The notes: a model not told the origin generated them from the letters alone. Shown: positions 5,336 through 12,911, counted from the stretch's first letter. The stretch is DNA of 39,857 bases from an uncultured Lachnospiraceae bacterium (GCA_902781215.1 CACZIO010000030.1:1-39857), one strand, 5' to 3'. Program-made: numbers and translations.

Positions 5336-6985
5336 ATGAAGAGATCCAGATCTGTGCCGGTCCTGCTGCCTGTGCTTTTCATGGCGGCCGCCATGTCCCT
5401 TGCCGCAGGCGGATGCGGGCATCCGGACGCCGGCCTGAAGGAAGAGCCTGTCATGCCCGGATGGAACGAGACAGCAGCAGGCACTGTATATATGTATGAA
5501 GACGGGAAGCCTGCCAGAGGCCTGGTCAAGATCAGGGACAGGTATTACCTGTTCAATGAAGAGGGTGTCCTTTGCAGGGGAGGATGGAACGTGTACAGGG
5601 AAAAGAGGTACTATATCACTGCAGACGGCAGCTGTGCCGAAGGCCTGCTCGATATAGACGGGGACTTCTATTACTTCTATCCGGAAGATTATCCTGTCAG
5701 CAGGGACAGCGTATGCAGCGCTGCGGACGGCTGGGTCTACAGCGGCGGAAAGAGCCATTACTTTGAGGACTGCCGCCTGACGAACAAGGCCCCCTCCATG
5801 GACCTGTATGTATATGACTACGGGAATGACGACGGCGCTTACGGCGATGCGGTGCTCCTGTGTTCCGAAGGGCATTTCCTGCTCATGGACACCTGCTCCG
5901 AGGATGACGGCATCATCAGCTGGCTGGAAGAAAAACTGGACGGGAAGCCCTGCTCCATTTATGTCTCGCATTACCACGACGATCATATGGGGAACGTATC
6001 CGGCATCCTGAAGAGCGGGATCGATGTCGAAACGCTCTATATGCCGGATACTGGATATATGGACACAGACAGCGGACTGTTCAGCAAAGAAAAGGAAATG
6101 CTCGGGCAGATCATAGAAGACGCAGACAGGGAAGGCGTCAGGATCCAGTACCTGGATACAGGCACGGAATTTACCGCCGGGTCATGCGGCTTCGAAGTCC
6201 TCCTACTGAACAGGGATGCGGAGCATCAGGACCTTGCAGACCGTGACGCAGTCAACAGGTACATCAACAACTGCTCCCTTGTAACGAAGGTGACCTGCGG
6301 GGACATATCCTTCCTTACAGCAGGGGACATCGAAAAAGAGACTGAAGAAGAACTGATAGAAAAGAATGCGGATATAAATGCGCAGATCTTCAAGATGGAC
6401 CATCACGGCGGCAATACGTCGAACATTCCCGCCTTCATAAAGCGGGTCTCCCCCTGCATAGCTTTTTCGACGTTCCCTGGCAGCAGGGACCGGTTGCTCT
6501 GCTCCGGATGGGTCAACGAACCGGCAGAGACGGTGCAGGAATATGCGTCCCTCTTCAACACCAGATACAACGGGGACATCCACATAAGCGTACAGAACGG
6601 GCGCATCAGCGTCGACGGAGAGAGCCATATGAGGACCGGAAAGGTGGAGGCATATAATGCGGACACCGGAAAGATCGAAGATGCCGGGATAAGGCTCTGT
6701 GATACCGGAACAGTTCCGGACAGCGTATACCTGCTGCCGGAGGGATATTTCCCGGCAGACATGTGTCCGGGGCAGGACGCGGATCCTGCCCCGGAGCCGT
6801 CCTGTGCAGGCGGCCGGTCCTGCGCTTTTACAAGGGGCGGAAAATGGAGTAGGATAAAACCTGATCTGAGACATGGTCTGCCAAATATGAAAGACGGTTC
6901 CAGCCGGTTCAAGAATTATTTGAACCGGCGAGAACCGTCTCTTATGTTTTTTTATTGTGGTTTTCTTTTGCGGTTTTTCATTTAA
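5336..6985 (+). CDS. Lipoprotein with cell-wall-binding-like repeats and ComEC-type metallo-beta-lactamase domain
   Basis: 549 residues. The signal peptide ends in a lipobox-like AAGGC (Cys 27). Residues about 48-145 hold aromatic/Gly repeats (GLVKIRDRYYLFNEEGVL, GLLDIDGDFYYF) like choline/glucan-binding repeats. Residues about 155-420 are a metallo-beta-lactamase domain with SHYHDDHMGN (HxHxDH), LTAGDIE and MDHHGGNTS, closest to the ComEC/Rec2 extracellular nuclease-like type. It is predicted to be an extracellular membrane-anchored metallohydrolase; the substrate is unknown (nucleic acid or a phosphoester are guesses). ATG 5336 follows GGGAGGAAGGGG. The C-terminus is odd: from residue about 497 the frame runs through repeat R2 and then through a transcription terminator, so the natural 3' end was probably replaced. 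Confidence 0.8.
   Translation: MKRSRSVPVLLPVLFMAAAMSLAAGGCGHPDAGLKEEPVMPGWNETAAGTVYMYEDGKPARGLVKIRDRYYLFNEEGVLCRGGWNVYREKRYYITADGSCAEGLLDIDGDFYYFYPEDYPVSRDSVCSAADGWVYSGGKSHYFEDCRLTNKAPSMDLYVYDYGNDDGAYGDAVLLCSEGHFLLMDTCSEDDGIISWLEEKLDGKPCSIYVSHYHDDHMGNVSGILKSGIDVETLYMPDTGYMDTDSGLFSKEKEMLGQIIEDADREGVRIQYLDTGTEFTAGSCGFEVLLLNRDAEHQDLADRDAVNRYINNCSLVTKVTCGDISFLTAGDIEKETEEELIEKNADINAQIFKMDHHGGNTSNIPAFIKRVSPCIAFSTFPGSRDRLLCSGWVNEPAETVQEYASLFNTRYNGDIHISVQNGRISVDGESHMRTGKVEAYNADTGKIEDAGIRLCDTGTVPDSVYLLPEGYFPADMCPGQDADPAPEPSCAGGRSCAFTRGGKWSRIKPDLRHGLPNMKDGSSRFKNYLNRREPSLMFFYCGFLLRFFI
6825..6860 (-). CRISPR. Solitary CRISPR repeat R2 (36 nt, identical to R1)
   Basis: An exact copy of R1, 1513 bp further on, lying inside the 3' end of the metallo-beta-lactamase lipoprotein frame. 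No neighbouring repeat lies at 60-70 bp spacing; the next related copy is 151 bp away (R3). Identity over 36 nt between R1 and R2 implies recent common origin or gene conversion. Confidence 0.7.
6892..6953 (+). terminator. Rho-independent terminator (two-part stem plus T7)
   Basis: The outer stem AGACGGTTC (6892-6900) / GAACCGTCT (6932-6940) encloses an inner stem GCCGGTTCAA / TTGAACCGGC (6903-6912 / 6920-6929), followed by CTTATG and seven Ts. The stem uses the GAACCGTC core of the local REP family. It terminates transcripts from cas2 and the lipoprotein, although the lipoprotein frame still reads through it. Confidence 0.85.
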
Positions 6986-7011
6986 CCTCGTGTTATAGTG
7001 TCATAGCCTCT

Positions 7012-7048
7012 CTTTTACAAGGGGCCGAAAACGGAGTAGGAAAAAAAC
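7012..7048 (-). CRISPR. Degenerate CRISPR repeat R3
   Basis: 37 nt. It matches R1 with a few substitutions and one extra A in the terminal A-tract (CTTTTACAAGGGGCCG, then ACGGAGTAGGA). It sits 25 nt beyond the stop of the convergent cyclophilin gene. Decay relative to R1/R2 suggests the array is no longer maintained. Confidence 0.6.
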
Positions 7049-7073
7049 CAGGTAAATTTCATAACTGTTTCCT

Positions 7074-7745
7074 TCAGTCAATGACACGGACAGTCTCCAT
7101 CACCGGCTGGGCCTCCGGCGGAATCGTTCCGTTGTTGTCGATCGGAACCGCATCTTTTGCAATCTTTTCAGCGACCTCCATTCCCTCTGTCACATAGCCG
7201 AAGGCGGCATAGTCCCCGTCCAGGAAGGCGGCATCCGCCACGGTGATGAAAAACTGGGAGCTGGCGGAATCCGGATCCTGGGCTCTCGCCATGGAGATGA
7301 CGCCCTTTCCATGGCTGATCGGGTTGTCAAAGCCGTTGGAGGCGAATTCTCCCTCGATCGTCGCATCAGAGCCGCCGGTTCCGTTTCCGAGGGGATCTCC
7401 TCCCTGGATCATAAAGCCGTCCATGATCCTGTGGAAGGTGAGCCCGTCATAAAAGCCCTCCTCTGCCAGCTTCATGAAATTCTCTACTGTCTTGGGCGCG
7501 GCGCCGGCATCCAGGGCCAGGGTGATCGTCCCGTAGTCCTTGACCTTGATCTCGACATGATGGAGGTCGGCCGGGGCGATCGAGGCCTCCCCTCCGGCGG
7601 AAGCTGCAGCATCCGCCTGTGGATTATTTTTCTCATCTGATACCTGCCCTGTCCCGGACCCGCCCGCGGCAGACCCGCATCCGGCCGCCAGCAGCGCACA
7701 GCAGACCAGGGCCATGATCACTGCAGTCATCATCTTTTTCTTCAT
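7074..7745 (-). CDS. Cyclophilin-type peptidyl-prolyl cis-trans isomerase, lipoprotein
   Basis: 223 residues. The lipoprotein signal has LLAAGC (Cys 23), then a 35-residue Gly/Ser/Ala linker and a cyclophilin domain from residue about 62 to the end. Diagnostic motifs are FHRIMDGFMIQGGDP (catalytic Arg, Gln-Gly-Gly), GVISMARAQDPDSASSQFFI and AAFGYVTEGMEV. It would assist folding of exported proteins at the outer face of the membrane. ATG 7745 is behind AAAGAGAGG. The gene is flanked by the CRISPR-like repeats R3 (3' side) and R4 (5' side) and runs opposite to its neighbours, so it is a single-gene unit. No catalytic residue is missing by eye. Confidence 0.93.
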   Translation of the reverse strand: MKKKMMTAVIMALVCCALLAAGCGSAAGGSGTGQVSDEKNNPQADAAASAGGEASIAPADLHHVEIKVKDYGTITLALDAGAAPKTVENFMKLAEEGFYDGLTFHRIMDGFMIQGGDPLGNGTGGSDATIEGEFASNGFDNPISHGKGVISMARAQDPDSASSQFFITVADAAFLDGDYAAFGYVTEGMEVAEKIAKDAVPIDNNGTIPPEAQPVMETVRVID

Positions 7746-8095
7746 ATGAAACCTCTCTTTCTAATTTTCCATGTATAACAGGAATTCGTTTCCCATCCCG
7801 CTAAGTCCGGATTTGCGCGTCAGTAATGAGCAATGCCCCCTGGAGTGTTGGTACCCTCAGCCCTGCAGCCCCGGATTTTCTGAAACGAGGTGTCTTCCCT
7901 GTTGCACCCTGCTTAGTATAGCACGAAAAATGTTCCTTCCTCACAAAAGGGGCAGCCTCTTTTACAAAGGGCAGAAAATAGAGTAGGATAAAACAAAAGG
8001 GCATGTGAGGAGTATAACAGTACTTGACAGCGAAACAGATTTGTCCTCGAGATATATACAGAGGTTTTCTGAAAGAAAGAGGAGGCTGGGAACTC
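7746..8095. other. Intergenic region between cyclophilin and intramembrane protease genes
   Basis: 350 bp holding repeat R4 and upstream of it an imperfect partial copy of its middle (ACAAAAGGGGCAG at about 7943-7955). Divergent promoters are expected here. TTGACA at 8024-8029 lacks a -10 box at correct spacing (TATATA is 23 bp away). No small gene was convincing. Confidence 0.4.
7959..7994 (-). CRISPR. Degenerate CRISPR repeat R4
   Basis: 36 nt with three G-to-A changes relative to R1 (CTTTTACAAAGGGCAG, AATAGAGTAGGATAAAAC). It lies 102 nt upstream of the intramembrane protease start codon and is the last recognisable copy in the window. Confidence 0.6.
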
Positions 8096-8938
8096 ATGAT
8101 GGCAGGAACAGTACCGGTTTTATCGATCCTTTTTATGGGCCTTGCCCTGGTGATCTCCGCAGCGCTGCCGGTCGGACTCTGTATATATTTCCACAGAGCA
8201 AAAAAGGCCGCTCTCTTTCCCTTCTTCATCGGATGTGCAGCCATGATCCTGTCTGCCTTTGTGCTGGAGTCGCTCGCGCACAGATGCATTCTGAGTACAA
8301 ACGCGGGCGCGGTCATATTGGAAAATATCTGGCTGTACGGCCTGTATGGCGGTGCTATGGCAGGCCTGTTTGAGGAGACCGGAAGGTTCATCGCCTTTAA
8401 AACGATCCTGCGAAATCATCGGGATAATGATGCGAATGCCCTGATGTACGGTGCCGGCCACGGGGGAATCGAGGCCTTTGTCATCCTGGGGATCACCTCC
8501 ATCAACAACATCATTTATTCTGTTTTGATCAATACGGGAAGAACCGAGGTGCTGACTGGACCGCTCGCCGGTGATATGCGAAAACAGGTGGAAGCAGCCA
8601 TCCATGCGCTTATCACGACACCTTCCTGGTATTTCCTGATCGGGGGCGTGGAGCGCATTCTTGCGGTCATCCTGCAGATTTCTTTATCCGTGCTGGTCTG
8701 GTTTGCGGCAAAAAAGAAAAACCGGATCTATTATTATCCACTTGCCATAGTGCTCCATCTGATCGTGGACGCCGGCGCGGTGATCCTGTCCGGCAGGAAT
8801 GTATCCCCGCTTGTGGTCGAAGTCGTGGTCGCAGCTTTTACTGTGTTGTCTGTACTCATTGCAGGAAGGGTCTGGCAGGAAAACACAGACGGCGAACCAC
8901 AGGGACGGTTCTCTGGTTCCTTCTCCGGACGGCCATAG
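8096..8938 (+). CDS. YhfC-family (PrsW-like) glutamic-type intramembrane protease
   Basis: 280 residues with about seven to eight hydrophobic segments. Conserved family motifs are GLFEETGRF (Glu 93/94 and Arg 97, EExxR), GAGHGGIEA (His 122, Glu 126) and a late HLIVDAG, the three motif positions that form the proposed active site in the CPBP/PrsW/YhfC superfamily. It acts in the membrane; the substrate is unknown. ATG 8096 is chosen because AAAGAGGAGG lies 9 nt upstream; an upstream TTG (8024) has no ribosome binding site. The last residues (from about QENTDGEPQG) are encoded by a REP-like palindrome, indicating that an insertion rewrote the 3' end. Known relatives process anti-sigma factors or peptides, but here the role is open. 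Confidence 0.85.
   Translation: MMAGTVPVLSILFMGLALVISAALPVGLCIYFHRAKKAALFPFFIGCAAMILSAFVLESLAHRCILSTNAGAVILENIWLYGLYGGAMAGLFEETGRFIAFKTILRNHRDNDANALMYGAGHGGIEAFVILGITSINNIIYSVLINTGRTEVLTGPLAGDMRKQVEAAIHALITTPSWYFLIGGVERILAVILQISLSVLVWFAAKKKNRIYYYPLAIVLHLIVDAGAVILSGRNVSPLVVEVVVAAFTVLSVLIAGRVWQENTDGEPQGRFSGSFSGRP
8894..8920. repeat. REP-like palindrome (GAACCGTCCC family) inside the yhfC-like 3' end
   Basis: GAACC and GGTTC arms flank GGGACGGTTC, the reverse of the core GAACCGTCCC. The same core recurs at 8986-9037, 9607-9634 and 16410-16600, always at gene ends. Confidence 0.6.
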
Positions 8939-8985
8939 ACCCTCCCTGCTGCTCCAGCGGTGTTTTCCCCCTCGGAATTTCATCC

Positions 8986-9037
8986 GGGACCGGAGAACCA
9001 TCCCCATGGCCCCCCAAGAACCGTCCCCGTGGCACCC
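8986..9037. repeat. Two REP-like units in tandem
   Basis: The first unit is GGGACCGGAGAACCATCCCC then ATGGCCCC. The second is AAGAACCGTCCCCGTGG. Both carry the GAACCRTCCCC core found at 9607-9634 and are separated by a few bases. They lie between the protease gene and the RNA phosphodiesterase gene. Confidence 0.6.
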
Positions 9038-9097
9038 CAGAAAGAATATACAGGATGCACGGGAGCATTAATAGCACCAAAATTCTTATAAAAAGAT

Positions 9098-9607
9098 ATG
9101 AGACTATTTATTGCAATTCAGTTGAGTGACGCATGGAAAGAGGCACTGGAGGAGGCACAGGACGAGCTCTTCCACAGCGGGGTGACGGGAAACTATACGC
9201 CCGTGGAGAACGTGCATATCACCCTGGCCTTCATCGGAGACTATCCCGATCCGGATGAGGTGATGGAGGCCCTGGGAACGGTTGTCTTCCGGCCGTTTAC
9301 GCTGCGCCTGGGCGGCTTCGGTAATTTCGGCGACCTGTGGTGGGCCGGTGTCGCCCGGTCCGACGAACTAAAGGCCTGCGCGCGCAAGGTCCGCCATGCG
9401 CTGGCGCAGGCCGGCATCCCCTATGACCGCAAGCGCTTCTCTCCCCACATCACCCTGGTGCGGCGCGCCCACATAAAAAGGATGCCCGGCATTGAACTGC
9501 CGGACATCCCTATGAATGTCGATTCCATCTCCCTCATGCGGTCAGACCGCGGCAAACGGGGAATGATCTATACGGAGATCGGACGGATCATCGCCGGGGA
9601 ACCATAG
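9098..9607 (+). CDS. thpR: RNA 2',3'-cyclic phosphodiesterase (LigT/ThpR, 2H superfamily)
   Basis: 169 residues, a normal length. The two catalytic HxT motifs of the 2H phosphoesterases are present: VENVHITLAFIGDY (His 40) and RFSPHITLVRRA (His 117). The N-terminus MRLFIAIQLS is typical of the family. It hydrolyses 2',3'-cyclic phosphate termini of RNA to the 2'-phosphate (in vitro also a tRNA-fragment ligase in E. coli). The gene stands alone on the plus strand, convergent with the MBL hydrolase gene, with a REP palindrome in the 43-bp gap. The ribosome binding site (AAAAAGAT) is weak, so expression may be low. Confidence 0.93.
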   Translation: MRLFIAIQLSDAWKEALEEAQDELFHSGVTGNYTPVENVHITLAFIGDYPDPDEVMEALGTVVFRPFTLRLGGFGNFGDLWWAGVARSDELKACARKVRHALAQAGIPYDRKRFSPHITLVRRAHIKRMPGIELPDIPMNVDSISLMRSDRGKRGMIYTEIGRIIAGEP

Positions 9608-9634
9608 GGACCGGAGAACCGTCCCCGTGGTCCC
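9607..9634. repeat. REP-like palindrome between convergent genes
   Basis: GGGACC (9607-9612) and GGTCCC (9629-9634) are the outer arms; the inside is GGAGAACCGTCCCCGT with an alternative GGGAC/GTCCC pairing. It sits exactly between the two convergent stop codons and may act as a bidirectional 3'-end stabiliser. Confidence 0.65.
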
Positions 9635-9650
9635 TCCGTGCTTCCCGTTT

Positions 9651-10292
9651 TTATCTCCCGGGTACGCGCAGGACCACAATGCCCTCCGTCTCATCCGCGG
9701 GCAGGGTCAGGGTGCTGGTGTCCAGGCGGGTGACGGTTTCATTCCCGCAGAGGGTGAGGTATTTGTCCAGGGGGGCGATGACTTCGTAGCCGAAGTCTTT
9801 GCCGCTGTAGTGCATGGGGACGAGCATGCGGGGCGCCAGCTCCTGTACGAGGGCGTGGACATCCGCGGGCTCCATGGTAAAGAAGCCGCCGACGGGCATG
9901 AGCATGACGTCAATCCCTTTGAGCAAATCCTTCTGATCCTGGGCCGGGAGGCAGCCGATGTCGCCCATGTGGGCGATTCTATACTGGCCGTCGTCGAAGA
10001 TGCGGATGATGTTGTTGCCGCGCTTCGCGCCCTGCGCGTCGTCGTGCCAGGAGTGGATCTCCGTGACCCGGAAGGGACATGCCTTTCCGGACGCATCGGG
10101 ATTGATGCGGACACACTGGGCGGCGTTGTGGTCGTCGTGGCCGTGGCTGCAGAGCACTGCGTCCGCTGTCAGGCGCAGGGAGCCGAAGCCGGGGACATAT
10201 CCGTCCGCGTAGGGGTCCAGGACGATCGCATATCCGTTTTCCTCCAGTGTAAAGCAACTGTGCCCGTGCCAGGTAAGTTTCAACTCTGCCAT
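9651..10292 (-). CDS. MBL-fold metal-dependent hydrolase (UlaG/UPF0173-like)
   Basis: 213 residues, cytosolic (no signal). It starts MAELKLTWHGHSCF, the WxGHS(C/A)F opening of the UlaG-like branch. Metal ligands are CSHGHDDH (HxHxDH), IAHMGDIG (His/Asp) and MLVPMHYSGKDF (His). It is predicted to be a Zn- or Mn-dependent hydrolase of a small phosphoester or lactone; the substrate is not assignable. It belongs to a different MBL branch from the surface lipoprotein at 5336. ATG 10292 lies 6 nt after AAGGAGG. It is monocistronic and convergent with thpR. Confidence 0.88.
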   Translation of the reverse strand: MAELKLTWHGHSCFTLEENGYAIVLDPYADGYVPGFGSLRLTADAVLCSHGHDDHNAAQCVRINPDASGKACPFRVTEIHSWHDDAQGAKRGNNIIRIFDDGQYRIAHMGDIGCLPAQDQKDLLKGIDVMLMPVGGFFTMEPADVHALVQELAPRMLVPMHYSGKDFGYEVIAPLDKYLTLCGNETVTRLDTSTLTLPADETEGIVVLRVPGR

Positions 10293-10618
10293 TTTGACCT
10301 CCTTATTCTTTGCATCTCGGAACTTCCTGATGCTTTTTTAATGACTTTTGTCTATCTGACTTCTCCAATCATTCCAGAAATCAATCATTCCGGAAATCCA
10401 AAACCGTGTGCGCAGGCATCAGGAAGCACGCACCCTTCCGCAGCATGCCGGAGCACAAAGTGCGCAGGCATCGTTTTATGCCCTGCCCGGATACCCGCCC
10501 TGCGCGAATTCCCGGACGCTCATCTGATCCTGCCCTGCCTCGATGATGCGCTGCGGCCTCCGGTGTCGGCATGTCATTGCCGCCGCATTTTTTATCATGC
10601 ATGCCGCCCGATCCAGCA
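10293..10618. other. Gene-free stretch with short direct repeats
   Basis: No plausible gene. It contains an 18-nt direct repeat, ATCATGCATGCCGCCCGA, at 10594-10611 and 10618-10635 (the second copy enters the 3' end of the MATE remnant), and GTGCGCAGGCATC repeated near 10407 and 10458. The repeats look like decay or deletion footprints beside the collapsed gene. Confidence 0.5.
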
Positions 10619-10978
10619 TCATGCATGCCGCCCGACCTCGATGGTCAGGACGTTCAGCCCCATCAGGTTCTGGTAGCTGACCTGAGACGCCAGCCCGTGC
10701 ACGATGCGGGTCCCGATGTTTTTGTAGGGAGAATCCTCCCGGACCAGGGCCGCGCGCTCCTCCGGATTAAAGGGGATCCCGTTGTCCTTGATGCGCAGCA
10801 GAGAATAGTAGAGCCCTACCACACCGACCATTTCGGCCGCGATACACCTGGAGGCGACCACCCCGTCCACCAGGGAGTTGACCGAGCCCATGGCAACGAC
10901 CAGAACCTGGACCGGGAGCAGACTGAAGACCAGATGGAGCAGCAGCCTGTTTTCCTGCCTGCCTTTTTTGCGTTTCAT
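10619..10978 (-). pseudogene. Collapsed MATE-transporter/RsbW-like ATPase fusion gene
   Basis: 119 residues in frame. Residues 1-56 (VNSLVDGVVASRCIAAEMVG, VVGLY) match the N-terminal transmembrane start of MATE proteins. From residue about 57 the sequence jumps into the end of a GHKL/RsbW-type ATPase domain (LLRIKDNGIPFNPEERAA, the G1 box, then KNIGTRIVHGLA, the G2 box). Both halves align with the 597-residue MATE-ATPase at 30312-32105, including the order of its motifs, so about 470 residues have been lost by an in-frame internal deletion. The ribosome binding site (GGGAGG) survives, directly downstream of citrate synthase. Interpreted as a dead paralogue, though a short peptide could still be made. 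Confidence 0.75.
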
Positions 10979-10999
10979 TCAGAACCTCCCTGGGGCTCC

Positions 11000-12334
11000 T
11001 CACTCCAGCCGCTTCATGACGCTCATGTAGGCGGGGCGGAGGATCTTGCCCATGCCGACGATCTCCTCGAGCCGGTGGGCGCTCCAGCCGGTGATGCGGG
11101 CCAGGGCGAAAAAGGGTGTGTAGAGCTCGACGGGGATGCCGAGCATATCATAGACAAAGCCGCTGTAGAAGTCGACGTTGGGGCTGACGCCCTTGTAAAT
11201 CTTGCGCTCCGCGGCGATGACCCTGGGCGCGATCTCCTCGATCTTCTTGTAGAGCATCATATCGACTTCGCGTCCCTTTTCGACGCAGAGTCGGGCGACG
11301 AAGGCCTTGAAGATCCGCTCGCGGGGGTCGGAGAGGGAGTAGACGGCATGGCCCATGCCGTAGATCAGGCCCTGGTGGTCGAAGACGCTGCCCTTGATCA
11401 TCCGGGTCAGGTAGGCCTCGATCTCCTCGTCGTCGTTCCAGTCGCGGACGTTTTCGCGGATGTTGGCCATCATCTCCATGACCTTGATGTTGGCGCCGCC
11501 GTGCTTGGGACCCTTGAGGGAAGACATGGCCGCTGCGATGGTGGCGTAGGTATCGCTGCCGGAGGATGTGACGACACGGGTCGTGAAGGTGGAGTTGTTG
11601 CCTCCGCCGTGCTCCATGTGCAGCAGGAGGGCGGCCTGCAGGACCTTGGCCTCGGTCGGGGTAAATTTGCGGTCGGGGCGCAGCATCATGAGGATGTTCT
11701 CGGCCGTGGACATGTCCGGATCCGGCCTGTGGATGTACATGCTCTCCAGATTCTCATAGTGGTTGTAGGCCTGATAGCCGTAGATCGCCAACATGGGGAA
11801 GGTGGCGATCAGGTTAATGCTCTGGCGGATGACATTGGCCAGGTCTGTCTGCTGGGCGTATTTGTCATAGGACGCCAGGGTCAGGATACTGCGCGTCATG
11901 GAGTTCATGATGTCCCTGGTGGGCGCCTTCATAATGACGTCGCGCACAAAGTTGGTAGGCAGGTTGCGCGCCACGGACAGGACACGGATAAATTCCTTCT
12001 TCTGCTCTTCGTCCGGCAGCTCGCCGAAGAGGAGGAGGTAGGTCAGGACCTCGTAGGCATAGCGGTCGTCCGCGAAGTTTTTGACCAGGGTCTCGATGTT
12101 GTAACCCCTGTACCAGAGCTCGCCGTCGATGGGGACCCTCTTTCCGTCGATCTCCCGGAAGGAGTTGATCTCCGAGATATTGGTCAGGCCGGTCAGGACG
12201 CCCTTGCCGTTGATATCGCGCAGGCCGCGGTTGACCATATACTCCCGGAAGAGCTCATCCGGAATCGTGTCATTCTTGACAGTGGTGCCCATCTGTGTCC
12301 GGGCATATTCATATGTATTTCTGATAATCTCCAT
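11000..12334 (-). CDS. gltA: Citrate synthase
   Basis: 444 residues. It condenses acetyl-CoA and oxaloacetate to citrate, the entry to the oxidative branch that feeds 2-oxoglutarate/glutamate synthesis in anaerobes. Active-site signatures are LLLHMEHGGGNNSTF (first His region), GPKHGGANIKVMEM (His) and YGMGHAVYSLSDPR (His, Arg), with the conserved C-terminal FYSGFVYDMLGIP. The length and the N-terminal extension fit the longer Clostridia type. Start chosen at ATG 12334 (MEIIRNTYEY) because GAAAGGAGG lies 6 nt upstream; ATG 12370 would add 12 residues without a site. No aconitase or isocitrate dehydrogenase is adjacent. The downstream neighbour is the MATE-ATPase remnant. Confidence 0.96.
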   Translation of the reverse strand: MEIIRNTYEYARTQMGTTVKNDTIPDELFREYMVNRGLRDINGKGVLTGLTNISEINSFREIDGKRVPIDGELWYRGYNIETLVKNFADDRYAYEVLTYLLLFGELPDEEQKKEFIRVLSVARNLPTNFVRDVIMKAPTRDIMNSMTRSILTLASYDKYAQQTDLANVIRQSINLIATFPMLAIYGYQAYNHYENLESMYIHRPDPDMSTAENILMMLRPDRKFTPTEAKVLQAALLLHMEHGGGNNSTFTTRVVTSSGSDTYATIAAAMSSLKGPKHGGANIKVMEMMANIRENVRDWNDDEEIEAYLTRMIKGSVFDHQGLIYGMGHAVYSLSDPRERIFKAFVARLCVEKGREVDMMLYKKIEEIAPRVIAAERKIYKGVSPNVDFYSGFVYDMLGIPVELYTPFFALARITGWSAHRLEEIVGMGKILRPAYMSVMKRLE

Positions 12335-12827
12335 GAGAGCCTCCTTTCCATCATACATGTTTGCGGGCACCCGCCCATAACCACAAATATGCCAGGGCCC
12401 GCAGGCAGCCCTTCCGCCTCAGTCTGCGCAGGTCTTCAGGGACTTTTGCGAGCTGAAAAAAGCAGGCGGCGTCAGGGAATAATCATGGTGTCCGCCCGTC
12501 TGAAAACATCCGGGATCCACATCATGCAAGTCCGTATAAAGCGCATTCAATTAAAACATCCGATCAGCTCGGTGGTGACAGATGGAATAGAATTATGTCG
12601 AAAGAAGTGAACCTGGATGCGAAAACGATCAGCCCTGTAGACGGAGTTGAGCGCGGGCGTTTCCATCTGTTCGGAATTTTCATTATACAGGGCAGTGGCC
12701 TGTTCGTCAATGTATCTTTGTATACAAAATTGCGAAACATTTGTGAATTATCACATATATGAATGTTTGCGCGTCCGTTTTCCGTTCAATAAGCTTCTGT
12801 TGGTTCTTCTTGTATATAATCAAAGCC

Positions 12828-12858
12828 GCCGGGGCAGCCTCTGACGGGCCGCCCCGGC
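12828..12858 (-). terminator. Putative terminator downstream of metH
   Basis: GCCGGGGC (12828-12835) pairs with GCCCCGGC (12851-12858), an 8-bp GC stem. On the minus strand it is followed by GGCTTTGATTAT, a poor T-run. It is the only strong hairpin between the metH stop and the citrate synthase gene. Confidence 0.45.
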
Positions 12859-12873
12859 TTCTGCCGGTTCTCA

Positions 12874-12911
12874 GTTATCCGTTCTCCGTTATCCGTTCTC
12901 CGTTATCATTT
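12874..12911. repeat. 14-bp tandem repeat after metH
   Basis: GTTATCCGTTCTCC occurs twice in direct succession (12874-12887 and 12888-12901), followed by a partial third copy (GTTATCATTT). It lies just beyond the metH stop codon. Confidence 0.7.

Noticed and set aside
7012-7994. R3 or R4 as the anti-repeat of a tracrRNA
   Set aside because: They match the repeat on the same strand with random-looking changes and are not followed by tracr-like hairpins and a terminator; decayed repeats are simpler.
8024-8058. TTGACA as the promoter, or TTG 8024 as the start, of the YhfC-like gene
   Set aside because: The nearest TATATA is 23 bp away, and ATG 8096 has a far better ribosome binding site.
10381-10626. 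An 81-codon minus-strand frame after the MATE-ATPase remnant
   Set aside because: It starts and ends in repeat sequence, has no ribosome binding site and no recognisable content.
10571-12610. A 679-codon plus-strand open frame opposite citrate synthase
   Set aside because: Antisense shadow; the citrate synthase active-site motifs are on the minus strand.
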